A stretch of 64,000 bases of DNA from CAVSZB01 sp964420395 (GCA_964420395.1 CAYQTJ010000003.1:11450-75449); one strand, 5' to 3'; numbered from the stretch's first letter, positions 16,432-26,366 are shown. Program-made: numbers and translations. Notes: a model not told the origin generated them from the letters alone.

Positions 16432-17571
16432 ATGTACAAGCGGCGCCTGGCGGCTCCAGAGGTCAGCTTCTTCCTGCTCGGACCGCGCGGCACCGGCAAG
16501 AGCACCTGGTTGCGGGCCAGATTTCCGGATGCGTACACGGTCGACCTGCTTTCGGAGGAGCGCTATCACCGTCTGCTCGCCAACCCGGGCCTCTTCGCCC
16601 ACGAACTGAGGGCGATCGAGCCGGGCCGCTGGGTTGTCGTCGACGAGATCCAGCGCCTGCCGGGGCTGCTGAACGAGGTGCACCGGTTCGGCGAGGAGAA
16701 GGGGCTGCGTTTCGTGCTCTGCGGCTCGAGTGCGCGCAAGTTGAAGCGCGCGGGGGTCAATCTGCTCGCGGGCCGGGCGCTGCGTCGCGCCATGCACCCC
16801 TTCGTGCCCGAGGAACTCGGCAGCAGCTTCGATCTCGAGGTGGCGCTCAGCCGCGGACTGCTGCCGATCGTCTGGGATTCGCCCGCACGGGACGAAACGC
16901 TCGCGGCCTATGTGCGGCTCTATCTCAAGGAGGAGATCCAGGCCGAGGCGACCGTCCGCAACCTGCCCGGCTTCGCCCGCTTCCTCCCCATCGCGGCGCT
17001 CTACCACGGCCAGGTCGTGAACAGCTCCAACGTCGCGCGCGAAGCGGGCGTCGCGCGGACGACGGTCAACGGCTACCTCGACATCCTGGAGGAGACCCTG
17101 CTCTGCTTCCGCGTGCCGGGTTTCGAGGCGAAGCTGCGCGTCCGCGAGCGCAAGCTGCCCAAGTGGTACTGGTGCGACCCCGGCATCGTGCGGGCGATGC
17201 GAGGCTCCCGCGGCGACATCGTCCCCGAGGAGCGCGGCGCCCTGTTCGAAGGCCTGGTGGCGCAATTGCTGCGCGCCTACCGCGACTATGCCGGACTGTG
17301 CGACGACATCTCCTACTGGTCCGCCGAACGACGCACGACCGAGGTCGACTTCATCCTGACCCGCGGCGACGAGCACATCGCGGTCGAAGCCAAATCCGGA
17401 ACCCAATTCACCGACAGGTGGTGCAGCGGACTCCGCGCCATCGCGCCCCTCGCGGGCCTCACGCGCCGCATCATCGTCTACCCCGCCGGCCCCTCCCTCC
17501 GGACCGCGGACGGAATCGAGATCCTGTCCTTCGCGTCCCTGGCCGAAGCCCTGGCGACAGGCGGCCTATAG
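16432..17571 (+). CDS. AAA-family ATPase with DUF4143
   Basis: 379 residues. The Walker A motif GPRGTGKST is near residue 19, Walker B WVVVDEIQRLP near 67 and a sensor-like LCGSSARK near 98. The C-terminal DUF4143 domain ends in a PD-(D/E)XK-like core: EVDFILTRGDEHIAVEAKSG (about 305-324). A helix-turn-helix-like stretch, NVAREAGVARTTVNGYLDIL, is near 200. Members of this family are common, often sporadic in distribution, and of unknown function. ATG start with a strong GAGGTGAT site and its own promoter. Genes on either side look unrelated. Confidence 0.88.
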   Translation: MYKRRLAAPEVSFFLLGPRGTGKSTWLRARFPDAYTVDLLSEERYHRLLANPGLFAHELRAIEPGRWVVVDEIQRLPGLLNEVHRFGEEKGLRFVLCGSSARKLKRAGVNLLAGRALRRAMHPFVPEELGSSFDLEVALSRGLLPIVWDSPARDETLAAYVRLYLKEEIQAEATVRNLPGFARFLPIAALYHGQVVNSSNVAREAGVARTTVNGYLDILEETLLCFRVPGFEAKLRVRERKLPKWYWCDPGIVRAMRGSRGDIVPEERGALFEGLVAQLLRAYRDYAGLCDDISYWSAERRTTEVDFILTRGDEHIAVEAKSGTQFTDRWCSGLRAIAPLAGLTRRIIVYPAGPSLRTADGIEILSFASLAEALATGGL

Positions 17572-17736
17572 GCTGATCGCCGCCCGCAGCGGTCGGGCAG
17601 TCGCCCGGCCGAAACGGGCCGAAACGGGGTGATGGCGTCGAGGGCGCGCCGCGGCTAGAATGGCCCCCTCCCCCGAGTCCCGAACCCGTGGCGCGCGACC
17701 GCCGACGAACCGCGCGCCCGCACAGAGGAGATCAGG

Positions 17737-19680
17737 ATGTCCCGCATCGCGCTGCTTCTGCTCGGGCTGCTGACCCTGCCCGCCGTCTTCGCCGCCGCCG
17801 CCGACGTCGTCGCGCCCGGCGACAATCTGGTCGTCGAGGGGGTGCCGCCGATCCCGGCGGCGCTGGCGCAGGAGATCGGCCGGTGGACGGAGATCCGCGA
17901 GGCGGCCTTCGCCAGCTGGCATCCGGTCCGGCGCGAAGTCCTGATCCTGACCAGGTTCGGGACCACGAACCAGGTCCACCAGGTGCGCCGGCCCGGCGGC
18001 GCGCGGACCCAGCTGACCTTCTTCCCCGAGCCGGTCGCGCAGGCGAGCTTCCAGCCGACCCACGGCGACTACTTCGTCGTCGGCAAGGACATCGGGGGCA
18101 ACGAGTACTACCAGCTCTACCGGGTCGACGCGGCCACCGGCGCCGTCACCCTCCTGACCGACGGCAGTTCGCGCAACACCGGCGGCGCCTGGTCCCACGC
18201 GGGCGACCGGCTCGCCTACATGTCGACCCGTCGCAACGGGCGCGACAACGACATCTGGGTCATGGATCCGCTCGACCCGCGCAGCGACCGCCTCGTGGCG
18301 GAGCTGGCCGGGGGCGGCTGGGCCGCGCTCGACTGGTCGCCGGACGACGACCGGCTGCTCGTGGCCGAGTACGTTTCGGTCAACGAGAGCTTCCTCTGGC
18401 TCGTCGACGTCGCCACGGGCGCCCGCACCGCGCTCACGCCCCGGGTCGGGGAGACGCAGGTCGCCTACGGCAGCGCCCGCTTCGCCGCCGACGGCCGCAG
18501 CCTCTGGATCACGACCGACCGCGACTCCGAGTACCAGCGCCTCGCGCGCCTCGACCTCGCCACCGGCGCGATCACGCCCCTCACCTCCCACATCCCGTGG
18601 GACGTGGACCTGCTCGCCCCCTCGCCGGACGGCCGCACGATCGCCTTCGTCACCAACGAGGACGGCGCCAGCGTGCTGCGCCTGCTCGACGCGCGCGCCG
18701 GCCGCGAGAAGCGCGCGCCGCGCCTGCCGATCGGGGTCATCAGCGCACTCGAGTGGCACCGCAACGGCCGCGACCTCGCCGTCACCCTCGAGTCGGCCCG
18801 CAGCACCGCCGACGTCTGGTCGGTCGACGTCCGCTCCGGCGGCAGCGAGCGCTGGACCACCAGCGAGACCGGCGGCATCGCCACCGACACCTTCGTCGAG
18901 CCGGCGATCGTGCGCTGGCCGAGCACGGAGGGCCTCACGATCTCGGGCATCCTCTACAGCCCGCCCGCCCGCTTTCCCGGGCGCCGCCCGGTCATCGTGA
19001 GCATCCACGGCGGTCCCGAGGGGCAGGCCCGCCCCGACTTCCAGACCCGGCTCAACTACTTCATCAACGAATTGGGGTGCGCGGTCCTCCACCCCAACGT
19101 CCGCGGCTCCACCGGCTACGGCAAGACGTTCGCCACGCTCGACAACGGCCTGCTGCGCGAGGGATCGTACCGCGACATCGCGGCGCTGCTCGACTGGATC
19201 GCCACCCGCCCCGACCTCGACCCCGACCGCGTCATGGTCATGGGCGGCAGCTACGGTGGCCACATGACCCTGGCCGTGGCGACCTGCTGGCCGGAGCGGA
19301 TCCGCTGCGCGGTCGACTACGTCGGCATTTCGCACCTGGCCACGTTCCTCGAGAACACGGCCGACTACCGGCGCGATCTGCGCCGCGTCGAGTACGGCGA
19401 CGAGCGCGACCCCGACACGCGCGCCTTCATGGAGCGCACCGCCCCGCTGAACAACGCCGCGAAGATCAGCCGGCCGCTGTTCATCGTGCAGGGCGGCAAC
19501 GACCCCCGCGTCCCGCTGAGCGAGGCCGAGCAGATGCTCGCCACCGTGCGCGGCAACGGCACCCCCGTCTGGTACCTCATGGCCCGCGACGAAGGCCACG
19601 GCTTCCGCAAGAAGGGCAACAACGACTTCCTGCTCTACTCGCTGGTGATGTTCACGAAGGAGTTTCTGCTCGCGCCGTGA
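17737..19680 (+). CDS. Secreted S9-family prolyl oligopeptidase
   Basis: 647 residues with a signal peptide (MSRIALLLLGLLTLPAVFAAAA). Residues 60-390 are a TolB/WD-like beta-propeller made of YxxDxxTG blades, and 400-645 is an alpha/beta-hydrolase domain. The catalytic serine is in GGSYGGHMT (near 506). The aspartate is probably in QGGNDPRVP and the histidine is in DEGHGF. Family members are dipeptidyl or acylaminoacyl peptidases that clip short peptides, here probably in the periplasm. A strong GAGGAGAT site precedes the ATG. Confidence 0.92.
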   Translation: MSRIALLLLGLLTLPAVFAAAADVVAPGDNLVVEGVPPIPAALAQEIGRWTEIREAAFASWHPVRREVLILTRFGTTNQVHQVRRPGGARTQLTFFPEPVAQASFQPTHGDYFVVGKDIGGNEYYQLYRVDAATGAVTLLTDGSSRNTGGAWSHAGDRLAYMSTRRNGRDNDIWVMDPLDPRSDRLVAELAGGGWAALDWSPDDDRLLVAEYVSVNESFLWLVDVATGARTALTPRVGETQVAYGSARFAADGRSLWITTDRDSEYQRLARLDLATGAITPLTSHIPWDVDLLAPSPDGRTIAFVTNEDGASVLRLLDARAGREKRAPRLPIGVISALEWHRNGRDLAVTLESARSTADVWSVDVRSGGSERWTTSETGGIATDTFVEPAIVRWPSTEGLTISGILYSPPARFPGRRPVIVSIHGGPEGQARPDFQTRLNYFINELGCAVLHPNVRGSTGYGKTFATLDNGLLREGSYRDIAALLDWIATRPDLDPDRVMVMGGSYGGHMTLAVATCWPERIRCAVDYVGISHLATFLENTADYRRDLRRVEYGDERDPDTRAFMERTAPLNNAAKISRPLFIVQGGNDPRVPLSEAEQMLATVRGNGTPVWYLMARDEGHGFRKKGNNDFLLYSLVMFTKEFLLAP

Positions 19681-19871
19681 GGCGCGGGCCGCGGCAGGCG
19701 CCGCTCGCCCACGGCAGTCGGGAGGCCCTGGACCGGCGTCGCCTCGCTGGCGGCGACCATGCACCAGGGTGCATCGAGCGGGGCAGCGCCAGTTCCTGAG
19801 CCCGGGGACCCGCGAGTTCAGCGGGCGTCCAGCGCCTTAATCCGGCCCCAGGCCCCGGTCGTGACGGCGAC

Positions 19872-19899
19872 GGAGCCCGGATTTCACCGGTCCGGCTCC
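19872..19899 (-). terminator. Terminator-like hairpin between convergent genes
   Basis: GGAGCCcGGA (19872-19881) pairs with TCCGGCTCC (19891-19899) with one bulged base. It lies 30 nt beyond the stop of the 21-repeat protein gene, between it and the S9 peptidase. No T-tract. Confidence 0.35.
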
Positions 19900-19928
19900 G
19901 GCAAGGGGCTCACGTCCATCCTGTCCGG

Positions 19929-22900
19929 CTACTTCAGCAGCGTGATCTTGCGCACGACCGCCTCGCCGGCCGCCCGCACCCTCACGAAGTAGACGCCGGA
20001 ACCCACGAGTTGCCCGCCCGAGTCCCGTCCGTTCCAGACCAGGGCGTGCTCGCCCGCCGCGAACTCCTGTGCGGCGAGCGTCCTGATCGCCCGTCCCCGC
20101 AGATCGTGGATGGTGACCGTGACCGGACCGGCGTGCGCGAGGCTGAAGCGGACCCGGGTGAAGGGATTGAACGGGTTCGGGTAGACGGCCTCGAGGCGGA
20201 CCGCGGCGGCGGGCGGTTGCGCGTCCACCCCGGTGGGACTCAGGACCCAACGCGCGATCCGGGGCGAATTCTTGCCCCCGGCCGTGCTGAACCCACCGCC
20301 GGCGTAGAAATCGCCGTTCCAGGCGCAGGTGCCCCAGACGCCACCGTTCATGCCCCCGCCCAGGGATGACCACGCTGCGCCGTCCCAGGTCACCAGGTAG
20401 TTCGCGGGAATCCCCCCGGCGGCGGTGAAGCCGCCGCCGGCGACGAGCCGGTCTCCCAGCCAGGAGAGGCTGTAGACCGACCCGCCGGCCATGCCGGCGC
20501 CGAGCGGATGGAACGCGCTCCCGTCCCAGCGGGCGACCCGTGGCGCGGGCACGCTGCCGACGAAGTCGAAATCCCCTCCCACATAGAGGTCGGGGACGTG
20601 GCTGAGCAGGGCGTAGACGGCGTTGTTGGCGGTGAAGCCGGGCGGGGGCGCCTCCCAGGCGGTCCCGTCCCAGAGAGCGAGGTTCTGGACCGTCAGCCCG
20701 CCCGCGTTCGTGAAGCTGCCGCCGACCACGAGCTTGCCGTCGTGGATCGCCAGAGCCAGCACCGTGCCGTTCAGCCCCGAGCCGAGAGCCGAGAACGAGG
20801 TCCCGTCCCAGGCCGCGATGTAGGGCATGGGCTGGCCGCCCATGGTCTGGAAGGAGCCGCCCACGATCAGGCGGCCGTCGAAGAGCGCCAGGGCCCTGCC
20901 GCGGGTGAGATCGCCCGGGAAGCCCAGAGCCTCCCACGACGCACCGTCCCAGCGCGCCAGATCACAGGTTTCCGTGGCGGGAGGAACCGCGAACATCCCG
21001 GCCGCATAGAGATCCCCCTGGTACTCGAGCGTGGCATGGATCTGGGGCAGATTGCTGCCCGCCGGGGCCAGGCCACCCGCGAGCGTGTTCCAGGCTCCTC
21101 CGTCCCAGGTGGCGATGGATCCGGCGACCTGCAGGCCGAGGCGATCGTACATGCCGGCCACCACGAGGTTGTCGCCGTAGGTCCCGAAGCAGTAGGCAGA
21201 GCCCGACGGCCCGTTACCGTCGAAGCCGCCCCACCAGCGATCCGCCTCCAGCGGCAACGCGGCGGGCTCGTTCCACTGGGCCAGGTTGGCGGACACCGTC
21301 CCGCCGGCGGTCGCAAAACCGCCGCCCACGAAGAGGGCTCCGTCCAGCGCAGCCAGGACGGGAATGGTCATCGAGGAGATGCCGGTGTCCATGGCCATCC
21401 AGTGATTCCATTCGTCCCAGCGCGCCACGCCGGTGAAGGCCACCGCGCCGGCCTGGTTCACGGTGCCGCTGACGTACAACTCGCCGCCGCTGGCCGCCAT
21501 CTTCTCGACCCCCAGCGGCTGGCACTGCAGTCCGCCGGGGTCGGTCCAGCAATACTCTCCGACGAAGCCCGTGCCGAGTGGCTCCCACTGCCCGTTGCGC
21601 AACCGCGCCACACGGGAGGCGGCCACGCCCCCCACCTGCCCGAAATAGCCGCCCACGACGAGGTTGCCCGCGAGTTCGGCCAGAGCGTAGACATCCCCGT
21701 CGGCGCCGCCGCCGAACTCCGACCAGCCGGTCCCATCCCAGGCGGCGAGTCGCAAGGCCTGCGCTCCGCCCGCGGTGGTGAAGGTCCCGCCGACGATCAG
21801 CAGCCCGTCATGTACGAGCAGCGCCCGGGCCATGCTGTTGAGGCCGCTGCCCATGGCGTGCCACTGGCTCCCGTCCCAGCGGGCGATATTGGCCACGGTC
21901 GTGCCGCCGGCGAGCGTGAAGCTCCCCGCCGCCACCAGGTCGTCGCCATACTGCACCATGGCGTACGGGGCGCCGTTCAGGCCACTCCCCAGGGCCTGCC
22001 ACTCCAGGCCGTTCCAGAGGGCGATGCGGTTGACCGGCGTGCCGCCGGCATTCAGGATGTTCCCGCCGACGACGAGATCCTGGCCGTAACTCGCCAGCGC
22101 CCAGGGCCCGGCCGAGAGGCCGCCGCCCACCTGCCGCCACTCCGATCCGTTCCAAGCCGCCAGTCCGCTCGCGATGCTCGTGCCGGCCGTCGTGAAACTC
22201 CCGCTGGCCACGATCTCGCTTCCGTGCGCCAGCAGGGCGAGGACCGTTCCGTCGAGTCCGGCGCCGCTCCCGAGACCCGGCGCCGGGGTCAGCCGATCCC
22301 CGTCCAGGATGGCGAGGTAGGGGGACACGGCGTCACCGATCACCTTGAAGTACCCGCTCACGAACCAGTCGTCGCCGTAGAGAAGCATGTCGCTGAAGCG
22401 GGTCATGATGCCGTCATCGACGGAATCCCAGGGCGCCCCTCCCGAGGTGTAGCTGCCGCTGGCGACCAGCGCCGAGGGGGTGCTCCTCAGCATGGACACA
22501 TCGATCGCCCCCGGGAACCAGGGCACGGCGGACCAGGCCAGACCGTCCCAGACCGCGAGTCCCGAGATGGGAGCCCCCTCGATCGCGCCGAAGTTCCCGC
22601 CAGCGTACAGGTTGCCCTCGTGCACCTCCAGGCAGTACACGTTCCGGACCGACGTGGCGCTGTCGGCGAAGATCCCCCGCCACGCGGTCCCCGTCCAGCG
22701 GGCGATGCGGCCGAGCGAAGTTCCCAGATTGTCGCTGGTGAAGATGCCTCCGATGACGATCTGGCCGCCATGGTTCGTGACGGCGTAGACCGCACCGCTC
22801 ACTCCGGATGCGAACGGCAACCACTGTCCCGTCGCATTGCTCCAGTAGGCCACGTACCGGACCGCGCTGCTGCCGGAGTACGTGAATTCGCCCACCGCGA

Positions 22901-23441
22901 TGAGCTGTCCCTGAGGGCCGACGTTCAGTCCGCGAACACGACCCGAGAAGCCCGCGCCCATGGCATGCCAATTCGTGCCATCGTAGCGCGCCACTTCCCG
23001 ACAGGTGGCGCCATTGCCATCGGCGAATGTGAATTCGCCGCCGACGACCAGGTAACCATCGTGCACCGTCAGGTCGTACACGTTGACGAGGCTGCCCGCA
23101 ATCGGGACGCCTGTCCAGGCCACGCCATCCCAGCGCGCCAGATGGCCGACGTAGAGGTCACCCGCGTAATTGAAGCTGCCGCCCACGTACAGATTGCCCT
23201 CGTAGATCGCCATCGCGTTGATGACACTGTCGAAGCCGGGACGGTGGAACCCCGGTTGCCAGCCTTCCGCGGCGCTCTGCGGGGACAACAGGTCGATCGG
23301 ACCGTCCGAGCCGAATCCGGAGCCCGGCACTGCGCCCGCCCGCGCAACAGCGGCGGCGCACGCCGACAGAGTGATGGAGGCAAGGATGGCCACGATCGCG
23401 AAGGGGCACCTGCAGAGAAAGCGGTGGTCGGTCGTGGACAT
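19929..23441 (-). CDS. Giant secreted 21-repeat beta-propeller-like protein with FlgD-like C-terminus
   Basis: 1170 residues. The N-terminal signal ends in a possible lipobox (LSAC). I count 21 repeats of about 48 residues, each with the core LVVGGSFTxAG followed by a short loop and IARWDGxxWxxLG. A C-terminal FlgD/Ig-like domain follows (YPNPFNPFTRVRFSL, then AGEHALVWNGRD and GVYFVRVRAAG), ending in a basic residue. The repeats resemble delta-60-type or kelch-like blades. The protein is probably cell-surface or secreted, with the end domain acting in sorting or attachment. The ATG at 23441 is chosen because it gives the signal peptide; upstream frame has none. A paralogue lies at 28620. Confidence 0.85.
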   Translation of the reverse strand: MSTTDHRFLCRCPFAIVAILASITLSACAAAVARAGAVPGSGFGSDGPIDLLSPQSAAEGWQPGFHRPGFDSVINAMAIYEGNLYVGGSFNYAGDLYVGHLARWDGVAWTGVPIAGSLVNVYDLTVHDGYLVVGGEFTFADGNGATCREVARYDGTNWHAMGAGFSGRVRGLNVGPQGQLIAVGEFTYSGSSAVRYVAYWSNATGQWLPFASGVSGAVYAVTNHGGQIVIGGIFTSDNLGTSLGRIARWTGTAWRGIFADSATSVRNVYCLEVHEGNLYAGGNFGAIEGAPISGLAVWDGLAWSAVPWFPGAIDVSMLRSTPSALVASGSYTSGGAPWDSVDDGIMTRFSDMLLYGDDWFVSGYFKVIGDAVSPYLAILDGDRLTPAPGLGSGAGLDGTVLALLAHGSEIVASGSFTTAGTSIASGLAAWNGSEWRQVGGGLSAGPWALASYGQDLVVGGNILNAGGTPVNRIALWNGLEWQALGSGLNGAPYAMVQYGDDLVAAGSFTLAGGTTVANIARWDGSQWHAMGSGLNSMARALLVHDGLLIVGGTFTTAGGAQALRLAAWDGTGWSEFGGGADGDVYALAELAGNLVVGGYFGQVGGVAASRVARLRNGQWEPLGTGFVGEYCWTDPGGLQCQPLGVEKMAASGGELYVSGTVNQAGAVAFTGVARWDEWNHWMAMDTGISSMTIPVLAALDGALFVGGGFATAGGTVSANLAQWNEPAALPLEADRWWGGFDGNGPSGSAYCFGTYGDNLVVAGMYDRLGLQVAGSIATWDGGAWNTLAGGLAPAGSNLPQIHATLEYQGDLYAAGMFAVPPATETCDLARWDGASWEALGFPGDLTRGRALALFDGRLIVGGSFQTMGGQPMPYIAAWDGTSFSALGSGLNGTVLALAIHDGKLVVGGSFTNAGGLTVQNLALWDGTAWEAPPPGFTANNAVYALLSHVPDLYVGGDFDFVGSVPAPRVARWDGSAFHPLGAGMAGGSVYSLSWLGDRLVAGGGFTAAGGIPANYLVTWDGAAWSSLGGGMNGGVWGTCAWNGDFYAGGGFSTAGGKNSPRIARWVLSPTGVDAQPPAAAVRLEAVYPNPFNPFTRVRFSLAHAGPVTVTIHDLRGRAIRTLAAQEFAAGEHALVWNGRDSGGQLVGSGVYFVRVRAAGEAVVRKITLLK

Positions 23442-23593
23442 GGCAAGCCCCCCCGTTGTAACGGAGGAGGCCGCTTGAAACTGGACCATATTACATGCGC
23501 ATCGAGCGGCGCGGCTCCCCCATGACGACGCGATGTTATCACGAAACTGCGCACGAACACAACCGCGGCGGCCTGCCGACCGCCGCGCAGCCG

Positions 23594-24673
23594 TCAGCCC
23601 CCGTTCTTCCCCAACTCCTCGAACAGCTCCCGCTGCTTCGGGGTGAGCACGGCCGGCACGGTGATCATGACGTGCGCGACGTGGTCGCCGCCGGCGACGC
23701 CCTGGCCCTTCAGCCGCAGCTGCGCGCCCGATGACGTTCCGGGCGGGATGGTAAGATTGGCCCTCCCGCGCAGGATCGGCAGCGGCACCTTGCCGCCGAG
23801 CGCCGCGACCGCGACCGGCACGGCGACGTCGGAGTGGAGATCGTTCCCCTCGCGGCGGAAGGCGGGGTCGGGGCGCACGCTCACGTGGACCAGGAGGTCG
23901 CCGGCCGGGCCGCCGCCGGTGCCCGCGCCACCGAGTCCCCGCAGGCGGAGCACCGCGCCGTCGCCCGTCCCCTCCGGAATGGTGATCTTGAGCGTGCGCG
24001 TGCGTTCCGCCACGCCGTCGCCGTGGCACTCCGGGCACTGCTGCGCCGGATCGCGGCCGGTGCCGCCGCAGGTCGGGCAGGGACGCGTCACGGTGAAGAA
24101 CTGCCCCTTGTCGCGCGCCTGCGATGTGACCCGCCCGCTGCCGCGGCAGGTCGCGCACGGCGGCGCCTCCCCGAGCGCGCCCCTCCCCCCGCAGCGCGCG
24201 CAGGCGACCTCGCCGGTGAGCGACACCGCGACCTTGCCGCCGAGCGCCGCCGTGCGCAGATCGACCTCGAGCGCGACCTCGACGTCGTGGCCGGGGCGGG
24301 CCGCGCCGCGCGCGCGGTGGATCCCCGCGCCGAACTCCCCGCCGAAGACGTCGCCGAATCGGCGCAGGATTTCGTCGATCGACATCGCCTCGACGTCCGG
24401 CCCAAACGGCGCGGGCCCGCCGCGTCCGGCCGGGCGGCGCGGTCCGGCTCCGGCGGGGGCGGGACCGGCCAGGGCGTCATCATACTCGCGGCGCTTCACG
24501 GGATCGGAGAGGACGTCGTAGGCCGCGGCCAGCTCCTTGAACTTCTCCTCGGCCCGCTTGTCGCCGTGGTTGCGGTCCGGATGGTACTTGAGGGCGAGCA
24601 CGCGGAAGGCCTTCTTGATCTCCTCCGGCGTGGCCGTGCTCTTCACGCCGAGCGTTTCGTAGTGGTTCCTCAT
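23594..24673 (-). CDS. dnaJ: DnaJ co-chaperone (zinc-finger type)
   Basis: 359 residues. The J domain occupies 1-70 with the HPD motif in KYHPDRNHGD. The following linker is Gly/Pro/Ala-rich rather than a classic Gly/Phe stretch. The zinc-finger domain has four CxxCxGxG-type motifs: CARCGGRG, CATCRGSG, CPTCGGTG and CPECHGDG. The two C-terminal peptide-binding domains follow. DnaJ delivers substrates to DnaK and stimulates its ATPase. No dnaK or grpE is in the window. Its ATG overlaps the stop of a small heat-shock-like gene, an uncommon pairing. Confidence 0.94.
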   Translation of the reverse strand: MRNHYETLGVKSTATPEEIKKAFRVLALKYHPDRNHGDKRAEEKFKELAAAYDVLSDPVKRREYDDALAGPAPAGAGPRRPAGRGGPAPFGPDVEAMSIDEILRRFGDVFGGEFGAGIHRARGAARPGHDVEVALEVDLRTAALGGKVAVSLTGEVACARCGGRGALGEAPPCATCRGSGRVTSQARDKGQFFTVTRPCPTCGGTGRDPAQQCPECHGDGVAERTRTLKITIPEGTGDGAVLRLRGLGGAGTGGGPAGDLLVHVSVRPDPAFRREGNDLHSDVAVPVAVAALGGKVPLPILRGRANLTIPPGTSSGAQLRLKGQGVAGGDHVAHVMITVPAVLTPKQRELFEELGKNGG

Positions 24674-25029
24674 CACCGCGCGCCCCCGCCATGGGCCCGC
24701 CCGATCCTGACCTCCAGCGTCTGCTCCGCGAAGCGGATGACCGCCCGCTCCGGATCGAACCCGCGCGGCACCGGAAGGAGCCCCACCAGGACCGCCGGCT
24801 CCGGCCAGGTCCGGCTCGCGCGCACGATCAGGACCTCGCCGGTGATCTCCACGTCGATGTCGGGCTCGACCACGTCCTCGAGTGGCACGAACCAGCAGAG
24901 GGCGGCCGCTTCGACCACCCACCGCGCGACGACCTCCCGCGCCTCCGGCCACTCGCGCAGAAGCGCCCCGCAGCGGCCGCGCAGCCGCGCGATCTCGCTC
25001 TCGATCTCCGCGAGGAGGTCCGGTTGCAT
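24673..25029 (-). CDS. Small heat-shock (Hsp20/alpha-crystallin-like) protein
   Basis: 118 residues. An N-terminal helix (residues 1-45) is followed by an alpha-crystallin-like beta domain: PDIDVEITGEVLIVRASR, then FDPERAVIRFAEQTLEVRIG. The usual central A-x-x-x-n-G-v-L signature is weak, so it is a diverged member. The gene is coupled to dnaJ by an ATGA overlap, so the two chaperones would be made together: holdase and Hsp70 co-chaperone. A CS-domain protein is the alternative. Confidence 0.65.
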   Translation of the reverse strand: MQPDLLAEIESEIARLRGRCGALLREWPEAREVVARWVVEAAALCWFVPLEDVVEPDIDVEITGEVLIVRASRTWPEPAVLVGLLPVPRGFDPERAVIRFAEQTLEVRIGRAHGGGAR

Positions 25030-25091
25030 GCCTGCGCCGCCTTTGCCGTTCGCTTCGTCCGCGCCGTCGTCGCGACGGCCGCCACCTCGCG

Positions 25092-25097
25092 ATCATA
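25092..25097 (-). promoter_or_regulatory. Possible -10 element of the hsp20-dnaJ operon
   Basis: TATGAT on the minus strand, about 63 nt before the hsp20 start, is a 5-of-6 match. No clear -35 was found at 17 nt and no CIRCE-type inverted repeat was seen. Confidence 0.25.
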
Positions 25098-25289
25098 GCA
25101 CGGCTCGCCATTACGGCACCACCCGGGCACCGCGGTGCCGCCCGTCGCGGCGCGTGCAACGGCCTTCCGGCGGCCGCCAGGACGCTGCCGGCGTTGCGGC
25201 CGCGAATCGTCGCGCTGGCGGAGTCGCGGCCGCGGGGGTAGGATCGGCGGGCGCGGAACCGGCCCGAACCCGGGGAGTGACGACCGCCC

Positions 25290-26102
25290 ATGAAGTCCAT
25301 GATGGAAACGTACCTCTCGCTCGAGCGGACGAGGCTGCTCGGCGTGACGCTGGTGGCCCAGACGCGCGCCAGCGGATCGGTCGAGCTGCCGGTCGTCGCG
25401 GGGATCCTGGGCGAGCGCGCCTGCCGCGACGTGCTCGACGCCGGCACCGGCGAAGGTTCGTTCCTGCTCGAGGTCGCGCGGCAGGCCGGGGAGGCCCGCT
25501 TCCTCGGGATCGACCACAACCGGTTCGCGATCGGCAAGGCGAACGCGCGGCTGCGGCGGCGGCCCCTGGCCAACGTGCGCTTCGAGACCGGCTTCTTCGA
25601 CGCGGCCTTCGACCGGCAGAAGCGCGACGCCATCATGACGCGCTACACGCTCCAGCACGCTTCCCGCCCCGCGGACTTCCTCGACGCCGCCTTCGCGCGG
25701 CTCCGGCGCAGGGGCACGTTCGTCGCGATCGAGTCGGTCGAGGCGTACACCGACGGCCACGCGCCGGACCCGGCCTGGGCGGCGTACCGCGCCGCCCTCC
25801 TGGCCGTTCACGGGAGGATCGGCAGCGACGCCAACATCGGCAAGGCGCTGGGTGTCCTGCTGCGCCGGGCGGGGTTCCGCGATGTCCGGGTCGGCATCGT
25901 CCTCTGCGCGCCGTCCACGGTCGGCATCGCCCGCTTCACGTCCGTCGTGCGCGCCACGACCGCGCTCGCCCACACGCTGTTCCCGGCTGACTTCGACCGG
26001 CGGCTGGTCCGGCGGATGGACCGCTGGCTCGACAACGAGGCAGGGCTCGAGCGACGGGACCCCTACATCGCCACGGCGATCGCCAGCGGCACGCGGCCGT
26101 AG
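25290..26102 (+). CDS. Class I SAM-dependent methyltransferase
   Basis: 270 residues. Motif I is VLDAGTGEGSFLLEVA (near 49), with acidic motif II LGIDHNRFAIGKANA and post-I features in order. The second half (FFDAAFDRQKRDAIMTRYTLQHA) corresponds to motif III/IV. The substrate is not evident from the sequence. A second ATG nine bases downstream could be the start. The gene is followed 21 nt later by a small membrane protein, and is divergent from the chaperone operon. Confidence 0.82.
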   Translation: MKSMMETYLSLERTRLLGVTLVAQTRASGSVELPVVAGILGERACRDVLDAGTGEGSFLLEVARQAGEARFLGIDHNRFAIGKANARLRRRPLANVRFETGFFDAAFDRQKRDAIMTRYTLQHASRPADFLDAAFARLRRRGTFVAIESVEAYTDGHAPDPAWAAYRAALLAVHGRIGSDANIGKALGVLLRRAGFRDVRVGIVLCAPSTVGIARFTSVVRATTALAHTLFPADFDRRLVRRMDRWLDNEAGLERRDPYIATAIASGTRP

Positions 26103-26123
26103 GGGCCGCGGAAAGGCGGAGCC

Positions 26124-26339
26124 ATGAAACGCGAGTTTGTCCTGAGACTGTACCTCGCCATCTCGGGCGCGATCTTCCTCCTGGTGGGGCTCTTCCACCT
26201 CGGCAGGCTGATCGGCCACTGGCCGATCGTCGTGGGGACGACCACCCTTCCCGCGGCCCTCTCGTGGGTGGGGTTTCCGGCGGCGACCGGGTATGCCGCC
26301 TGGGCCTTCCTGCTCCTGCGCAGGCCTGCCACGACGTGA
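26124..26339 (+). CDS. Small two-helix membrane protein, unknown
   Basis: 71 residues with two hydrophobic stretches: about 9-29 and 45-65, separated by HLGRLIGHWPIVVG. A helix-rich protein of this size has no readable family motif. It starts 21 nt after the methyltransferase stop and is followed after 27 nt by an OmpA-like gene, so all three may be co-transcribed. Confidence 0.65.
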   Translation: MKREFVLRLYLAISGAIFLLVGLFHLGRLIGHWPIVVGTTTLPAALSWVGFPAATGYAAWAFLLLRRPATT

Positions 26340-26366
26340 CCGTGACCCGGGGAGAAGGAGGCGACC

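Noticed and set aside
20508..23525. 1005-residue plus-strand frame over the 21-repeat gene
   Set aside because: The translation mirrors the repeat periodicity of the minus-strand gene and has no ribosome site or family similarity.
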